Virus record (IMG/VR): IMGVR_UViG_3300040781_000495
Location: 1-37,380 of that record
Length of the DNA: 37,380 bases
Strand: one strand, 5' to 3'
Source of the DNA: a virus
Of this stretch, positions 8,178 through 14,581 are shown piece by piece. Position 1 is the stretch's first letter. Each line of letters begins with the position of its first letter. Below the pieces are notes generated by a model. That model saw only the letters and a list, made by a program, of their open reading frames with translations. It was not told the DNA's origin and made no database searches. Both the position numbers and the translations under genes were made by a program.

Positions 8178-8888
8178 ATGGCATATGATTTAACACAGGA
8201 ACAAATAAATTGGTTGCATTTGTATTACCACCATTATTCTAATGAGAAGATTTACGAACTTTTAGTGCCAGACCAACGTGTGGGTTTCACGACTTTCAGA
8301 ACGGCAATGTACCAGCACGGTTTTAAACGCTTTAACATACAGCAGTGGACTGAAGATGAAGAGCAATGCCTGATAGATCATTATGACTACATAGGCAATC
8401 AAGCCATGGCAGATCACTTGACCGCCAAGTTTGGCCGCAAGTTCAAACCAAAACAAATAGAAAAGAAGCTTGTCCTGCTAGGCCTTACCAGAACACCAGA
8501 AGGATTTAAACGCATACGCAATGGCTATATAAAAAAAGGTGTTTATCGCAAGGCCAACATAAAGAGGTGGGAAGCATTTGTATCGCCTAATGGCAGCTTA
8601 AAAGCATGGAAAGGCCGCTTGTATATTAAAATCAAAGGAAAATTTATACCGGCCGCACCTTACTGGTGGAAGCTTAAACACGGTAAACCGCCTGCTGGTC
8701 ATGTGGTGTGGCACAAAGACGGCAACTCATTAAACAGCGGGCCCGACTGCAACAACCTCGAGCTGATCACCAGGGCCGAAGCACAAGCGCGTATTGTAAA
8801 AGAAATTCACCAGCGGCCAGAATCGCTTAAAACTGCAGTAAAACTTTTTAATAAACTCAAAAAACAAATAAAAAATGAACAATCTTAA
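8178..8888 (+). CDS. HNH endonuclease-like protein with N-terminal HTH
   Basis: 236 residues. The N-terminal half holds two HTH-like repeats, including a Myb-like stretch (QWTEDEEQCLIDHYDYIGN). The C-terminal part has an HNH_3-type motif: GHVVWHKDGNSLN, a Cys-containing insert, then NNLELITRAEA (about 175-205). The usual His-His is Trp-His here, so one catalytic position differs from consensus. Possibly a homing or phage-specific nuclease that binds DNA through the N-terminal domain. It overlaps the next gene by 14 bases. Confidence 0.75.
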   Translation: MAYDLTQEQINWLHLYYHHYSNEKIYELLVPDQRVGFTTFRTAMYQHGFKRFNIQQWTEDEEQCLIDHYDYIGNQAMADHLTAKFGRKFKPKQIEKKLVLLGLTRTPEGFKRIRNGYIKKGVYRKANIKRWEAFVSPNGSLKAWKGRLYIKIKGKFIPAAPYWWKLKHGKPPAGHVVWHKDGNSLNSGPDCNNLELITRAEAQARIVKEIHQRPESLKTAVKLFNKLKKQIKNEQS

Positions 8889-9264
8889 TGATCTCAACAG
8901 CGTGTTATTTGACACGATTAACCAGTTAAAAGAAGGCAAAATAGAAGTGTCTACCGCCAATGCGGTTAAAGGCCTAAGCGACACAGTAATTAATGGTGCA
9001 AAAACACTATTGCAAGCGCACAAACAAGCAAATGCCAGCGCTGCGCCAGACTTCTTTCAACTGCCAGAACCACAACCACGCTTTAAAGCGGTTGGAAAAC
9101 CAAAAGCTACTGACGCACAAGGAAAATCTCCAGGAGAAATACTTGCAAATAGAGAGGGGTTTCAAAGTGTTGCAGCTTGCAGGGCAGAACTAGGAGAGGT
9201 AGTGTATGCAGAAAAGATAAGAGCCATTAAAAAAGAACTAGAATCACCTTTTAACCGAATGTAA
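8875..9264 (+). CDS. Hypothetical phage protein
   Basis: 129 residues. The N-terminal 45 residues (starting MNNLNDLNSVLFDTINQLKE) form a helical segment resembling small phage proteins of unknown role. A proline-rich linker and a second helical region follow. The stop overlaps the next start (TAATG). It lies between the HNH gene and a replication-like gene. No function can be assigned. Confidence 0.6.
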   Translation: MNNLNDLNSVLFDTINQLKEGKIEVSTANAVKGLSDTVINGAKTLLQAHKQANASAAPDFFQLPEPQPRFKAVGKPKATDAQGKSPGEILANREGFQSVAACRAELGEVVYAEKIRAIKKELESPFNRM

Positions 9265-9695
9265 TGGCAGGCAAGACGTACACCATAACAGCACCACATG
9301 CGCACATTACCTGGAAGTTTACTTATGACCTTGCAGGTAATTTAACCAGCTTTGAATTCTTAGAAGGCGCACTAACTGAAGGACAGATCAAGTGGCTGTT
9401 TACCGAGAATCACTTTCCTTATAATGAGCAGCGTCTTAAAGAGGTGTATTCAAAGCACAAGAACTTTACTCTTACCTATGGCGCGCCAGATCTTTCTTTC
9501 AATACCTTTTGGGATGCATACGATAAAAAAGAAAAGCGCAAAGTAACCAAGGCCATTTGGGACAAAATGAAAGAGGTGGACAAGATTGCAGCCTTGCGCT
9601 ACATCAAGCGCTACAACTACAAGCTAAAGATCAACGGCACCGCAAAAGCCTATCCCGACACCTTTTTAAACCAGCAACGCTGGACAGATGAATAG
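9264..9695 (+). CDS. Possible replication-associated protein (phage replisome C-terminal-like)
   Basis: 143 residues. The second half (FNTFWDAYDKKEKRK ... AIWDKMK ... YPDTFLNQQRWTDE) resembles the C-terminal segment of phage replication-initiation proteins and DnaT-like factors, where an FWxAYPKK start and an ATWLNQxRW end are typical. It is coupled to the upstream gene by TAATG. It closes the long early operon. Moderate confidence in resemblance, low in function. Confidence 0.5.
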   Translation: MAGKTYTITAPHAHITWKFTYDLAGNLTSFEFLEGALTEGQIKWLFTENHFPYNEQRLKEVYSKHKNFTLTYGAPDLSFNTFWDAYDKKEKRKVTKAIWDKMKEVDKIAALRYIKRYNYKLKINGTAKAYPDTFLNQQRWTDE

Positions 9696-9775
9696 TTAAA
9701 CACCCTTTAAACAACATTTAAACATGAATAAAAACCCAATTGTCCAATTGTCGTTAGATCTTGCATAACGGAAAA

Positions 9776-9953
9776 GCATAACAACAGTAACGGAATATTA
9801 ATAACTAAATAAGTAAAAATGAAAGAAATAATTGTAGATTTTTTAGAATGGATGCCAGATAATATTGAAGATATATTTGAGCTTGTAGACAACCCTGAAA
9901 AAGTTGTAGAAAAATATTTAAAAGAAAACGATAAGTAGTTATTGTTGTTATGC
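9776..9953. repeat. Inverted repeat flanking a mini-ORF
   Basis: GCATAACAACAGTAAC (9776-9791) and GTTATTGTTGTTATGC (9938-9953) are reverse complements at 15 of 16 positions and enclose the 39-aa ORF. Too short for a recognised insertion sequence. It could fold the whole mRNA or mark a cassette exchange site. Confidence 0.6.
9819..9938 (+). CDS. 39-aa acidic mini-protein
   Basis: ATG at 9819 to TAG at 9936-9938. The translation (starting MKEIIVDFLEWMPDNIEDIF) is acidic and amphipathic with clean helical periodicity. It is bracketed by the inverted repeat described separately. Codon use fits coding sequence, but the short length keeps confidence low. Function unknown. Confidence 0.4.
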   Translation: MKEIIVDFLEWMPDNIEDIFELVDNPEKVVEKYLKENDK

Positions 9954-10148
9954 ATTGTTACTTGCAGGTTGGCAATACAAGTTCTTGAAAGTGGTGATCT
10001 ATTTTGGTCCAGCTCCTAGTTCTCGAGAAAGGTTTGAATTTTAAGCCAACTTGCTATGTAACTCGTATATATACGCATCTTGTTAAATTTTAATTATTAC
10101 ACAAATCTGTAATAAACTCACATTATTACATAAAAATGAAGCAAAAAA

Positions 10149-10607
10149 ATGAAAAACAAAACCAAAATAGTCAACATACCATTTATGAGCTATTATGCTA
10201 AGGCTAGTGGCTTTGCCGGTGAGCCTACATTATTTGAAAATAAAATAGTAAGTGGGTCAAAAACACACACGATAAGAGCCAGCTACGACTACTGGTCGCA
10301 GCGCATTAATGCTGCGCATGCCGCGCCAGGTTCTATCTATAAGCTATCGCTTTGGTCTGATCAGCCCTATGTTTCAAAACAGTACCAGGCACAAACAGGC
10401 GACGCACAACAGCTGTGGTATCTGCCCATTACCTTTAGCAAGCTGAAAGAGGACACACTGCTAATTAATGACAAGCCTTACCCGCTAGAACTGGTGGCAA
10501 TAAACGACGGCCTCACACCGGAAGTCTTTAAGGACTGGTTCAAGTCCTTTGTAGACGAAGACAAGCCCAGCATCATCATCGGGTGGACACCATGTATTTA
10601 TAATTAA
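10149..10607 (+). CDS. ASCH/PUA-like domain protein
   Basis: 152 residues. The segment SGSKTHTIRA (about 35-44) matches the ligand-pocket signature of ASCH/PUA-like domains (GxKTxTIR), followed by a PGSIYKLSLW strand where family members have PGD.l.v. ASCH proteins bind RNA or act on modified nucleosides (for example acetylcytidine). Since a dCMP-type TS homologue lies at the right end, binding or editing of modified pyrimidines is conceivable but is inference. Separate small transcription unit. Confidence 0.6.
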   Translation: MKNKTKIVNIPFMSYYAKASGFAGEPTLFENKIVSGSKTHTIRASYDYWSQRINAAHAAPGSIYKLSLWSDQPYVSKQYQAQTGDAQQLWYLPITFSKLKEDTLLINDKPYPLELVAINDGLTPEVFKDWFKSFVDEDKPSIIIGWTPCIYN

Positions 10608-10634
10608 CATAAAAACAATCACATCCCTAAAATC

Positions 10635-10847
10635 ATGCAAACAAAAAAACAATCATTTATAGAATCGCTCACAAACACAGCTGTGGGTTTCTCCATTTCA
10701 CTAGCTGCCACCTTTGCGGTGTTCCCGCTGGTAGGTATTAACTCTAGCGGTGGTCAGAACCTCGCTGTTACCATCTTCTACACCGCCATAAGCATCGCCC
10801 GTGGCTATGTGATCAGGAGGTGGTTCACAAAACGCCACCAGCTGTAA
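10635..10847 (+). CDS. Small phage membrane protein (DUF7220-like)
   Basis: 70 residues: MQTKKQSFIESLTNTAVGF start, a membrane segment with ISLAATFAVFPLVGI, a second hydrophobic stretch AVTIFYTAISIARGYVI, and a basic tail RRWFTKRHQL. This matches a widespread small two-TM phage protein family often labelled DUF7220, role unknown. It is followed by a strong terminator. It lies 27 bp after the ASCH-like gene and is probably co-transcribed. Confidence 0.7.
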   Translation: MQTKKQSFIESLTNTAVGFSISLAATFAVFPLVGINSSGGQNLAVTIFYTAISIARGYVIRRWFTKRHQL

Positions 10848-10861
10848 AGCTCTTAGACCAT

Positions 10862-10897
10862 AAACCATTTTGTTGACGTCAACAAAATGGTTTTTTT
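10862..10897 (+). terminator. Terminator: 32-bp perfect palindrome plus T-run
   Basis: AAACCATTTTGTTGAC (10862-10877) is followed with no spacer by its exact reverse complement (10878-10893), then T's to 10897. It ends the 10149-10847 unit. Confidence 0.85.
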
Positions 10898-10942
10898 ATG
10901 GGCTTGAAACACCAGTAAAACCGTCTTAAATGTTAAAGTTTA

Positions 10943-10974
10943 AAATAAAACCACGTAATTACGTGGTTTTATTT
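10943..10974. terminator. Second 32-bp perfect palindrome (terminator-like)
   Basis: Perfect self-complementary sequence centred between 10958 and 10959 (core CCACGTAATTACGTGG) with A- and T-rich outer arms. It could terminate either strand. It sits 50 bp after the previous terminator and abuts the promoter of the acidic gene. A protein-binding site is an alternative. Confidence 0.65.
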
Positions 10975-11004
10975 GGTAGCAAACTAAGTAATGACGTATA
11001 TTTG
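10972..11004 (+). promoter_or_regulatory. Bacteroidota-type promoter of the acidic gene
   Basis: TTTG at 10972-10975 and TATATTTG at 10997-11004 are separated by 21 bp, a full match to the TTTG / TAnnTTTG pattern. The start is expected near 11011, giving a 5' leader of about 34 nt for the gene at 11045. Confidence 0.7.
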
Positions 11005-11044
11005 TCTCATCAAACAATAAGTAATAACATTTTAATCTTAAATT

Positions 11045-11353
11045 ATGAAATTTTTAATCAAACAAACCAAAGAAAACGTAAGAGCTTACCAAACTATCGG
11101 TAACAAAGGTGTACAAGTCCTTGACACTGTAGATTCACTTGAGGACCTTTACAACAAAGTGCAAACACTAGAAGACGATGACTTTTACCCACAAGAAGAT
11201 GGCATCGTATTAAATGCTGCAGGTAACGAAGTTTTTGACCCAAATTATCCAAATGATTTTGATTTTGTTGACTACAAGTACTATATGGTGGATCAAGAAG
11301 ATTTAGATGATTACAAAGATGCGCACATTCTTAATGTTATCGCTGCTTATTAA
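11045..11353 (+). CDS. Acidic monocistronic protein (moron candidate)
   Basis: 102 residues, strongly acidic: about a quarter Asp/Glu, with clusters such as LEDDDFYPQEDG and VDQEDLDDYKD and few basic residues. It has its own promoter and is closed on both sides by strong terminators, so it is expressed independently of the lytic programme. Acidic, small, isolated phage proteins are often DNA mimics or anti-defence proteins, but no known family is recognised here. The function is open. Confidence 0.75.
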   Translation: MKFLIKQTKENVRAYQTIGNKGVQVLDTVDSLEDLYNKVQTLEDDDFYPQEDGIVLNAAGNEVFDPNYPNDFDFVDYKYYMVDQEDLDDYKDAHILNVIAAY

Positions 11354-11357
11354 AATC

Positions 11358-11393
11358 AAATAGCCCCATGCGACAACATGGGGCTATTTTTTT
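11358..11393 (+). terminator. Rho-independent terminator
   Basis: AAATAGCCCCATG (11358-11370), a 6-nt loop, CATGGGGCTATTT (11377-11389) and a T-run to 11393. A 13-bp stem directly after the acidic gene. The A-rich left flank could make it bidirectional. Confidence 0.9.
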
Positions 11394-11461
11394 CAAACAA
11401 TAGGAAACATCTAAACGTTAACTATGGGATGCAAATATAAACCTTTCAAAGAATTTCAAAA

Positions 11462-11857
11462 ATGGGTGATATGGCGATTAAAATAAAAGACGTGCGCGAT
11501 GCACTAGGTATTACTAATGCCGACATCGCTAAAATGCTAGGCTTTAAAGATGCTACCTCTTATAGCAACAGCCCAAAGCGCAAGTTTTATGAAGACACTA
11601 TTATTACTATTTTTAATAGCACAAAAGACATTATGAGCAACAATAGATTTATCGTGAAGCCCAGCGAGACAAAAGGCTATCACATCATCACAGACACAAC
11701 TAACATGATTGTCGTGCAATGGCAACAGGGTGATTTTAACAACACCCAAAAAGCCATAGAGCTATACGAAACCTCACACCTATCAGTAACAGAAATCGCC
11801 CACTCCATGCGAGAGATAGGCGACTACCTAGTTAAAAATCACGCTAAATTACTGTAA
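11462..11857 (+). CDS. HTH-type regulator
   Basis: 131 residues. The N-terminal 40 residues read as a helix-turn-helix (IKDVRDALGITNADIAKMLG), followed by a beta/alpha domain (KGYHIITDTTNMIVVQW) and a C-terminal helix. A start at 11471 (MAIKIKD) is nearly as good. It precedes the structured RNA and the antirepressor, so it may take part in the lysis-lysogeny or immunity switch. I recognise no specific family. Confidence 0.65.
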   Translation: MGDMAIKIKDVRDALGITNADIAKMLGFKDATSYSNSPKRKFYEDTIITIFNSTKDIMSNNRFIVKPSETKGYHIITDTTNMIVVQWQQGDFNNTQKAIELYETSHLSVTEIAHSMREIGDYLVKNHAKLL

Positions 11858-11893
11858 GGCAACAAAAAAAACTTGCTGTTTTTAAAAATAAAA

Positions 11894-11923
11894 TTTGCAC
11901 ATCTCAAAAAGTTTGTATATTTG
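11894..11923 (+). promoter_or_regulatory. Promoter of the structured RNA/antirepressor
   Basis: TTTG at 11894-11897 and TATATTTG at 11916-11923 with 18 bp between them. The predicted start (about 11928-11930) falls at the first base of the long-range stem described next, so the transcript would begin with the structure itself. Confidence 0.65.
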
Positions 11924-11926
11924 CCA

Positions 11927-12078
11927 TGTCAAACAGTCTGAGAGAAATCTTAGAACTTTATTTTTAATTATAGCGTAGCCTTACTACGGTGTTCCGGTTG
12001 TTCATATTTTTGAGCATTCAAAGCGAAAGCAGGAAAATCCAGTCTTAGACTGTTTGACACACCTAACGTAAGGCTACG
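11927..12078 (+). ncRNA. Structured RNA leader with competing hairpins and pseudoknot
   Basis: Long-range stem 1: TGTCAAACAGTCTGAGA (11927-11943) pairs with 12043-12059, 17 bp with one G-U. Long-range stem 2: CGTAGCCTTAC (11974-11984) pairs with GTAAGGCTACG (12068-12078). They interleave as a pseudoknot. Each has a local competitor. TCTGAGA (11937-11943) can pair with TCTTAGA (11948-11954) around a GAAA loop. CGTAG (11974-11978) can pair with CTACG (11984-11988). A GCGAAAGC mini-hairpin lies at about 12023-12030. It ends 19 nt before the antirepressor ATG. No known RNA family is recognised. A cis-regulatory switch or an independent small RNA are the two readings. Confidence 0.65.
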
Positions 12079-12097
12079 TGCGTTTAATTATACCGAT

Positions 12098-12829
12098 ATG
12101 TCAAAGGTAAATTATAGTCAAGCTGCGACTCTAAACCAGCAATTATCTAAAAGCGCCACATCTGAAGAAGTGCGCAACTATTTTTTAACTGTTTTTGCCT
12201 TAAAACAAAACACTAGTGCGGACTTTCCTATAAATCTGGACGATGTTTGGCCTTTAGCGTACTCACAGAAAAAAGATGCAATGAGAATTTTGCAAAGAGA
12301 ATTTATGGAAGGAGAAGAATATCAAGCTTTCCAAAATGGCAAGGTTCTAAAAATAAAAGACTTAAAAAATGGTGTTAGGTCAAACGTGTTTATTTCATTA
12401 AATGTTATGGAATACTTAATTGCCCGCAAGGTAAAAGAAGTCTTTAACGTGTACCGTGAGGTGTTTCACCAGCGCATAGACAAAGCATTGCAATCTAAAA
12501 ACAATGTGCGCCTACTTAAATCGCAGCTTAACGACAGCGAGGTGCTCGATGCACGAGATGTTCCGTACAGCTTTGTCATGGAAAATGGCGTTAAAGTGAG
12601 CCGTGTTTTTATAAAAGGTTGTACATTGTACGCGCTTACCGACTTGCGAGCAGCTTATAAAATAGCCAGTAACAACTCAAAAATCGCAAAGCAAATAAAC
12701 GCCGTGAGCGAGAACGCTGTAAAGCTTTGCCTATTCGGCAAGCCTACTACGTGGTTTGTTAACGACCTAGGCTTAGACCTAATAAAATCACGTCAGGGTG
12801 TACATAACCAAACAACACTAGCGCTATGA
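12098..12829 (+). CDS. Phage antirepressor (AntA/AntB-like)
   Basis: 243 residues. Residues about 42-110 (FPINLDDVWPLAYSQKKDAM ... FMEGEEYQAF) fit the AntA/AntB N-terminal domain; the C-terminal half is a separate DNA- or protein-binding region with a lysine-rich helix. Such proteins block the repressor or related regulators and favour lytic growth. The gene lies just downstream of the structured RNA, so its translation may be controlled. It overlaps the next gene by four bases. Confidence 0.75.
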   Translation: MSKVNYSQAATLNQQLSKSATSEEVRNYFLTVFALKQNTSADFPINLDDVWPLAYSQKKDAMRILQREFMEGEEYQAFQNGKVLKIKDLKNGVRSNVFISLNVMEYLIARKVKEVFNVYREVFHQRIDKALQSKNNVRLLKSQLNDSEVLDARDVPYSFVMENGVKVSRVFIKGCTLYALTDLRAAYKIASNNSKIAKQINAVSENAVKLCLFGKPTTWFVNDLGLDLIKSRQGVHNQTTLAL

Positions 12830-13056
12830 GCATGGTACTAGACAAAGAGGGCAACATCGTTACAAAGAGTAACTTTGCCCCGCATGACCCTAGCGAAGAT
12901 GTGGTGACACGCATGCACGTGCTTATAGGCCTTATACAACAACAAGACCCCGACTGCCACGACCCGCACCAAAACGCGGTAGCACTCGAAATGCTCAAAG
13001 AAATGCTACCCACTAAAGAGCAGGTAGCTGTGTACATTAACCCTTTAAAACAATAA
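12826..13056 (+). CDS. Small hypothetical protein
   Basis: 76 residues, Asp/His-rich in the middle (QQDPDCHDPHQNAVALEML), helical at the C-terminus. It is coupled to the antirepressor by a four-base overlap. The function is unknown; it probably acts with the antirepressor or in the same switch. Confidence 0.6.
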   Translation: MSMVLDKEGNIVTKSNFAPHDPSEDVVTRMHVLIGLIQQQDPDCHDPHQNAVALEMLKEMLPTKEQVAVYINPLKQ

Positions 13057-13078
13057 CTTAAACTTTAATTTTTTCATT

Positions 13079-13267
13079 ATGGCTTACCTATTTGGAGCAC
13101 TCGTTTTTTTAGTAGCTTTCATTTTTGCAATGCGCTTGCTCGGCGCATGGATGTTGCGCATCAACGAAATCATCAAGTATCAAGAGATCACCATTAACGA
13201 GCTGCGCAAGCTCAATGGTAGTTACGGCTATAACAACAACAATCGCAACCAGCAACGCTTGGACTAG
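13079..13267 (+). CDS. Small N-terminally anchored membrane protein
   Basis: 62 residues: one membrane segment (LFGALVFLVAFIFAMRLLGAW, about 4-24) followed by a charged helix and an Asn/Gln-rich tail. Short spacing after the previous gene indicates the same transcript. It could tether an early complex to the membrane. No family recognised. Confidence 0.55.
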   Translation: MAYLFGALVFLVAFIFAMRLLGAWMLRINEIIKYQEITINELRKLNGSYGYNNNNRNQQRLD

Positions 13268-13315
13268 TTGAATAACCTGTTAAAAACCGCGCTAGGTCTG
13301 GACTAGCGATTTGTT

Positions 13316-13348
13316 AAAAAGCGTGTTACATTTGTTAACACGCTTTTT
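13316..13348. terminator. Bidirectional terminator between early and late genes
   Basis: AAAAAGCGTGTTA (13316-13328), a 7-nt loop, TAACACGCTTTTT (13336-13348). Both strands end in a T-run, so it can stop the early plus-strand operon and the minus-strand head operon. It sits two bases upstream of the 13351 ORF. Confidence 0.85.
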
Positions 13349-13350
13349 TT

Positions 13351-13557
13351 ATGGAGTACCACCAGCTTAGTAGCAGCCAGCGTAAGAAGATGCGCAGCGA
13401 GGAGATACGCAAACGATTTGCCGACCTTGAGAGCCGCCGCGAGCATGGCGTGCGCAAATACACCCGCGAGTGGGTCCTACAAACACTCGCCCGCCAGTAC
13501 TGGCTCTCTGCCATTACCATAGAACACATCGTCTTTTACCGCAATGGCTACGAGTAG
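13351..13557 (+). CDS. Small HTH protein, candidate late regulator
   Basis: 68 residues, strongly basic. SEEIRKRFADLESRREHG is followed by an HTH-like segment REWVLQTLARQYWLSAITIEHIV, similar to small Bacteroidota phage proteins with sigma-like HTHs. It lies at the early/late boundary, the position of the Mu middle/late activators (Mor, C). The start lies just after a terminator T-run, so either readthrough or a cryptic promoter must express it. Its stop abuts that of the convergent head operon. Confidence 0.55.
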   Translation: MEYHQLSSSQRKKMRSEEIRKRFADLESRREHGVRKYTREWVLQTLARQYWLSAITIEHIVFYRNGYE

Positions 13558-14064
13558 CTAGATCATAAAATCACTAATAGCAAGCTCACCAGGCGTCTCG
13601 CCATTATAGCCTTTTACCGCGCTGTGGTCGCGTGTGTGTGCTGTAAAGGTTACACGGTAAAGGTTACCCGCACCACCTGTATTTACCCGCCCAAAGGCCA
13701 CCCTGCGCATGTTGTCCACAGCCGCACTGCTATAACCGTGTAAGGCGGCGTTTATGGTGGTCAAGTCCTTCAGGTAGTCAATCGCTTGCTGGCTGTTGTG
13801 CGATTGGTAAGCCGTGTCCAGGAATGTTTCGTAAAACAAATACACATCGACTTGCAAATCCAGCTCTTGGGCAAGCTCGCCCAGATCACCGGTAGGCACG
13901 CCTCTAAAGTCGTAAAACAAGGCGGGTGCTTCCCAAGGGTGTTCTGTATCTAAAAAGTTGACTTGCTCGTGGTACAGGTCCTGGTGATTGATATGGGGTA
14001 GCTGTGTCGCCATGTGCTGGCACAAGTCGTTATAAAGCTCGTCAAATGATTGTATGTCTGCCAT
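13558..14064 (-). CDS. Tail terminator/gp37-like protein
   Basis: 168 residues. The pattern of a helical N-terminus, then FLDTEHPWEAPALFYDFRGV and long strand DLQVDVYLFYETF fits the tail-terminator/minor tail fold placed at the end of head-completion modules. It is the last gene of the minus-strand operon, four bases after the gpG-like gene. Mu gp37-like (DUF1834) is an alternative. The family is tentative, the structural role likely. Confidence 0.55.
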   Translation of the reverse strand: MADIQSFDELYNDLCQHMATQLPHINHQDLYHEQVNFLDTEHPWEAPALFYDFRGVPTGDLGELAQELDLQVDVYLFYETFLDTAYQSHNSQQAIDYLKDLTTINAALHGYSSAAVDNMRRVAFGRVNTGGAGNLYRVTFTAHTRDHSAVKGYNGETPGELAISDFMI

Positions 14065-14068
14065 TGTT

Positions 14069-14581
14069 TTATCCTCGTTTAAATCGTCTTTGAAGCTCGT
14101 TTAAAAGCCATTTATCTAGCTGCGTTAACAGCGTGCGGCTATTCCCCATAAATTGCCTTTGGGGCATCACAAAGGTAAAGGCGCGTTTCTTTGTCAGCGC
14201 CATCGCTTTGTATCGGTTCTCGCCTGTCTCCTTAAATTTCGCCCAGAAATACTTGCGCATCTTATCGGTGATAGGGATGGTGACCGTCCCTCCGTTATTG
14301 TGAATACTTGCATAGGGGGCGTCGTTAACAATGCGCACGACTCGTTTTGCTGCTTGCGCAATGCGCAGCTCATTCTGTAAATAGCTGGTGTCGGTAAGCA
14401 CGGCACGCCCGCTATCTGTTCCACCCTTACGAGCTGGCCATGCAGTAAAGGTCCCATCGTCCCATCCTTGCTTGACAAAGCTTTCTTGAAAGAAGTTGAG
14501 CGCCGTGACACTGGCATAGCGAGGTAAGTCAGCAAGAATGCCGTTTGCAATCTTTTTAAAATTGGGAGCATCATTCTTCAT
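14069..14581 (-). CDS. Mu gpG-like virion morphogenesis protein
   Basis: 170 residues. The motif WPARKGGTDSGRAVLTDTSYL with YASIHNNGGTVTIP (about 55-110) is typical of the phage virion-morphogenesis family (Mu gpG, P2 gpS), which completes tails or the head-tail joint. A basic C-terminus ends LQRRFKRG. It overlaps the portal-gpF fusion stop by 11 bases. Confidence 0.8.
   Translation of the reverse strand: MKNDAPNFKKIANGILADLPRYASVTALNFFQESFVKQGWDDGTFTAWPARKGGTDSGRAVLTDTSYLQNELRIAQAAKRVVRIVNDAPYASIHNNGGTVTIPITDKMRKYFWAKFKETGENRYKAMALTKKRAFTFVMPQRQFMGNSRTLLTQLDKWLLNELQRRFKRG

Larger units (their letters stand above)
9696..10148. other. 453-bp AT-rich region with one mini-ORF and repeats
   Basis: Holds a 14-codon ORF (9724-9768, MNKNPIVQLSLDLA), a 39-codon ORF (9819-9938), a long inverted repeat (9776-9791/9938-9953) around the latter, a CGTATATATACG palindrome near 10067-10078, and TTATTAC/GTAATAA inverted repeats just before the next gene. 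Base composition is clearly more AT-rich than on either side. It looks like an insertion or decayed-gene site. No RNA gene is recognised. Confidence 0.5.

Noticed and set aside
9724-9768. Stub MNKNPIVQLSLDLA as a four-helix-bundle (Avd-like) gene start, hinting at a diversity-generating retroelement
   Set aside because: Only 14 codons remain, and no reverse transcriptase or template/variable repeat pair was seen in the window.
9776-9953. Integron attC site around the 39-aa ORF
   Set aside because: The arms do not match the RYYYAAC/GTTRRRY core boxes and no integrase is present, so only the inverted repeat is reported.
9707-9955. 82-aa minus-strand ORF
   Set aside because: It is the complement of the mini-ORF and AT-rich sequence, with Ser/Phe/Leu-rich low-complexity translation.
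11432-11460. Minus-strand promoter (TTTG, N17, TATATTTG) before the 11462 gene
   Set aside because: It would transcribe only about 40 nt into a terminator with no gene. Possibly chance or an antisense start, not strong enough to list.
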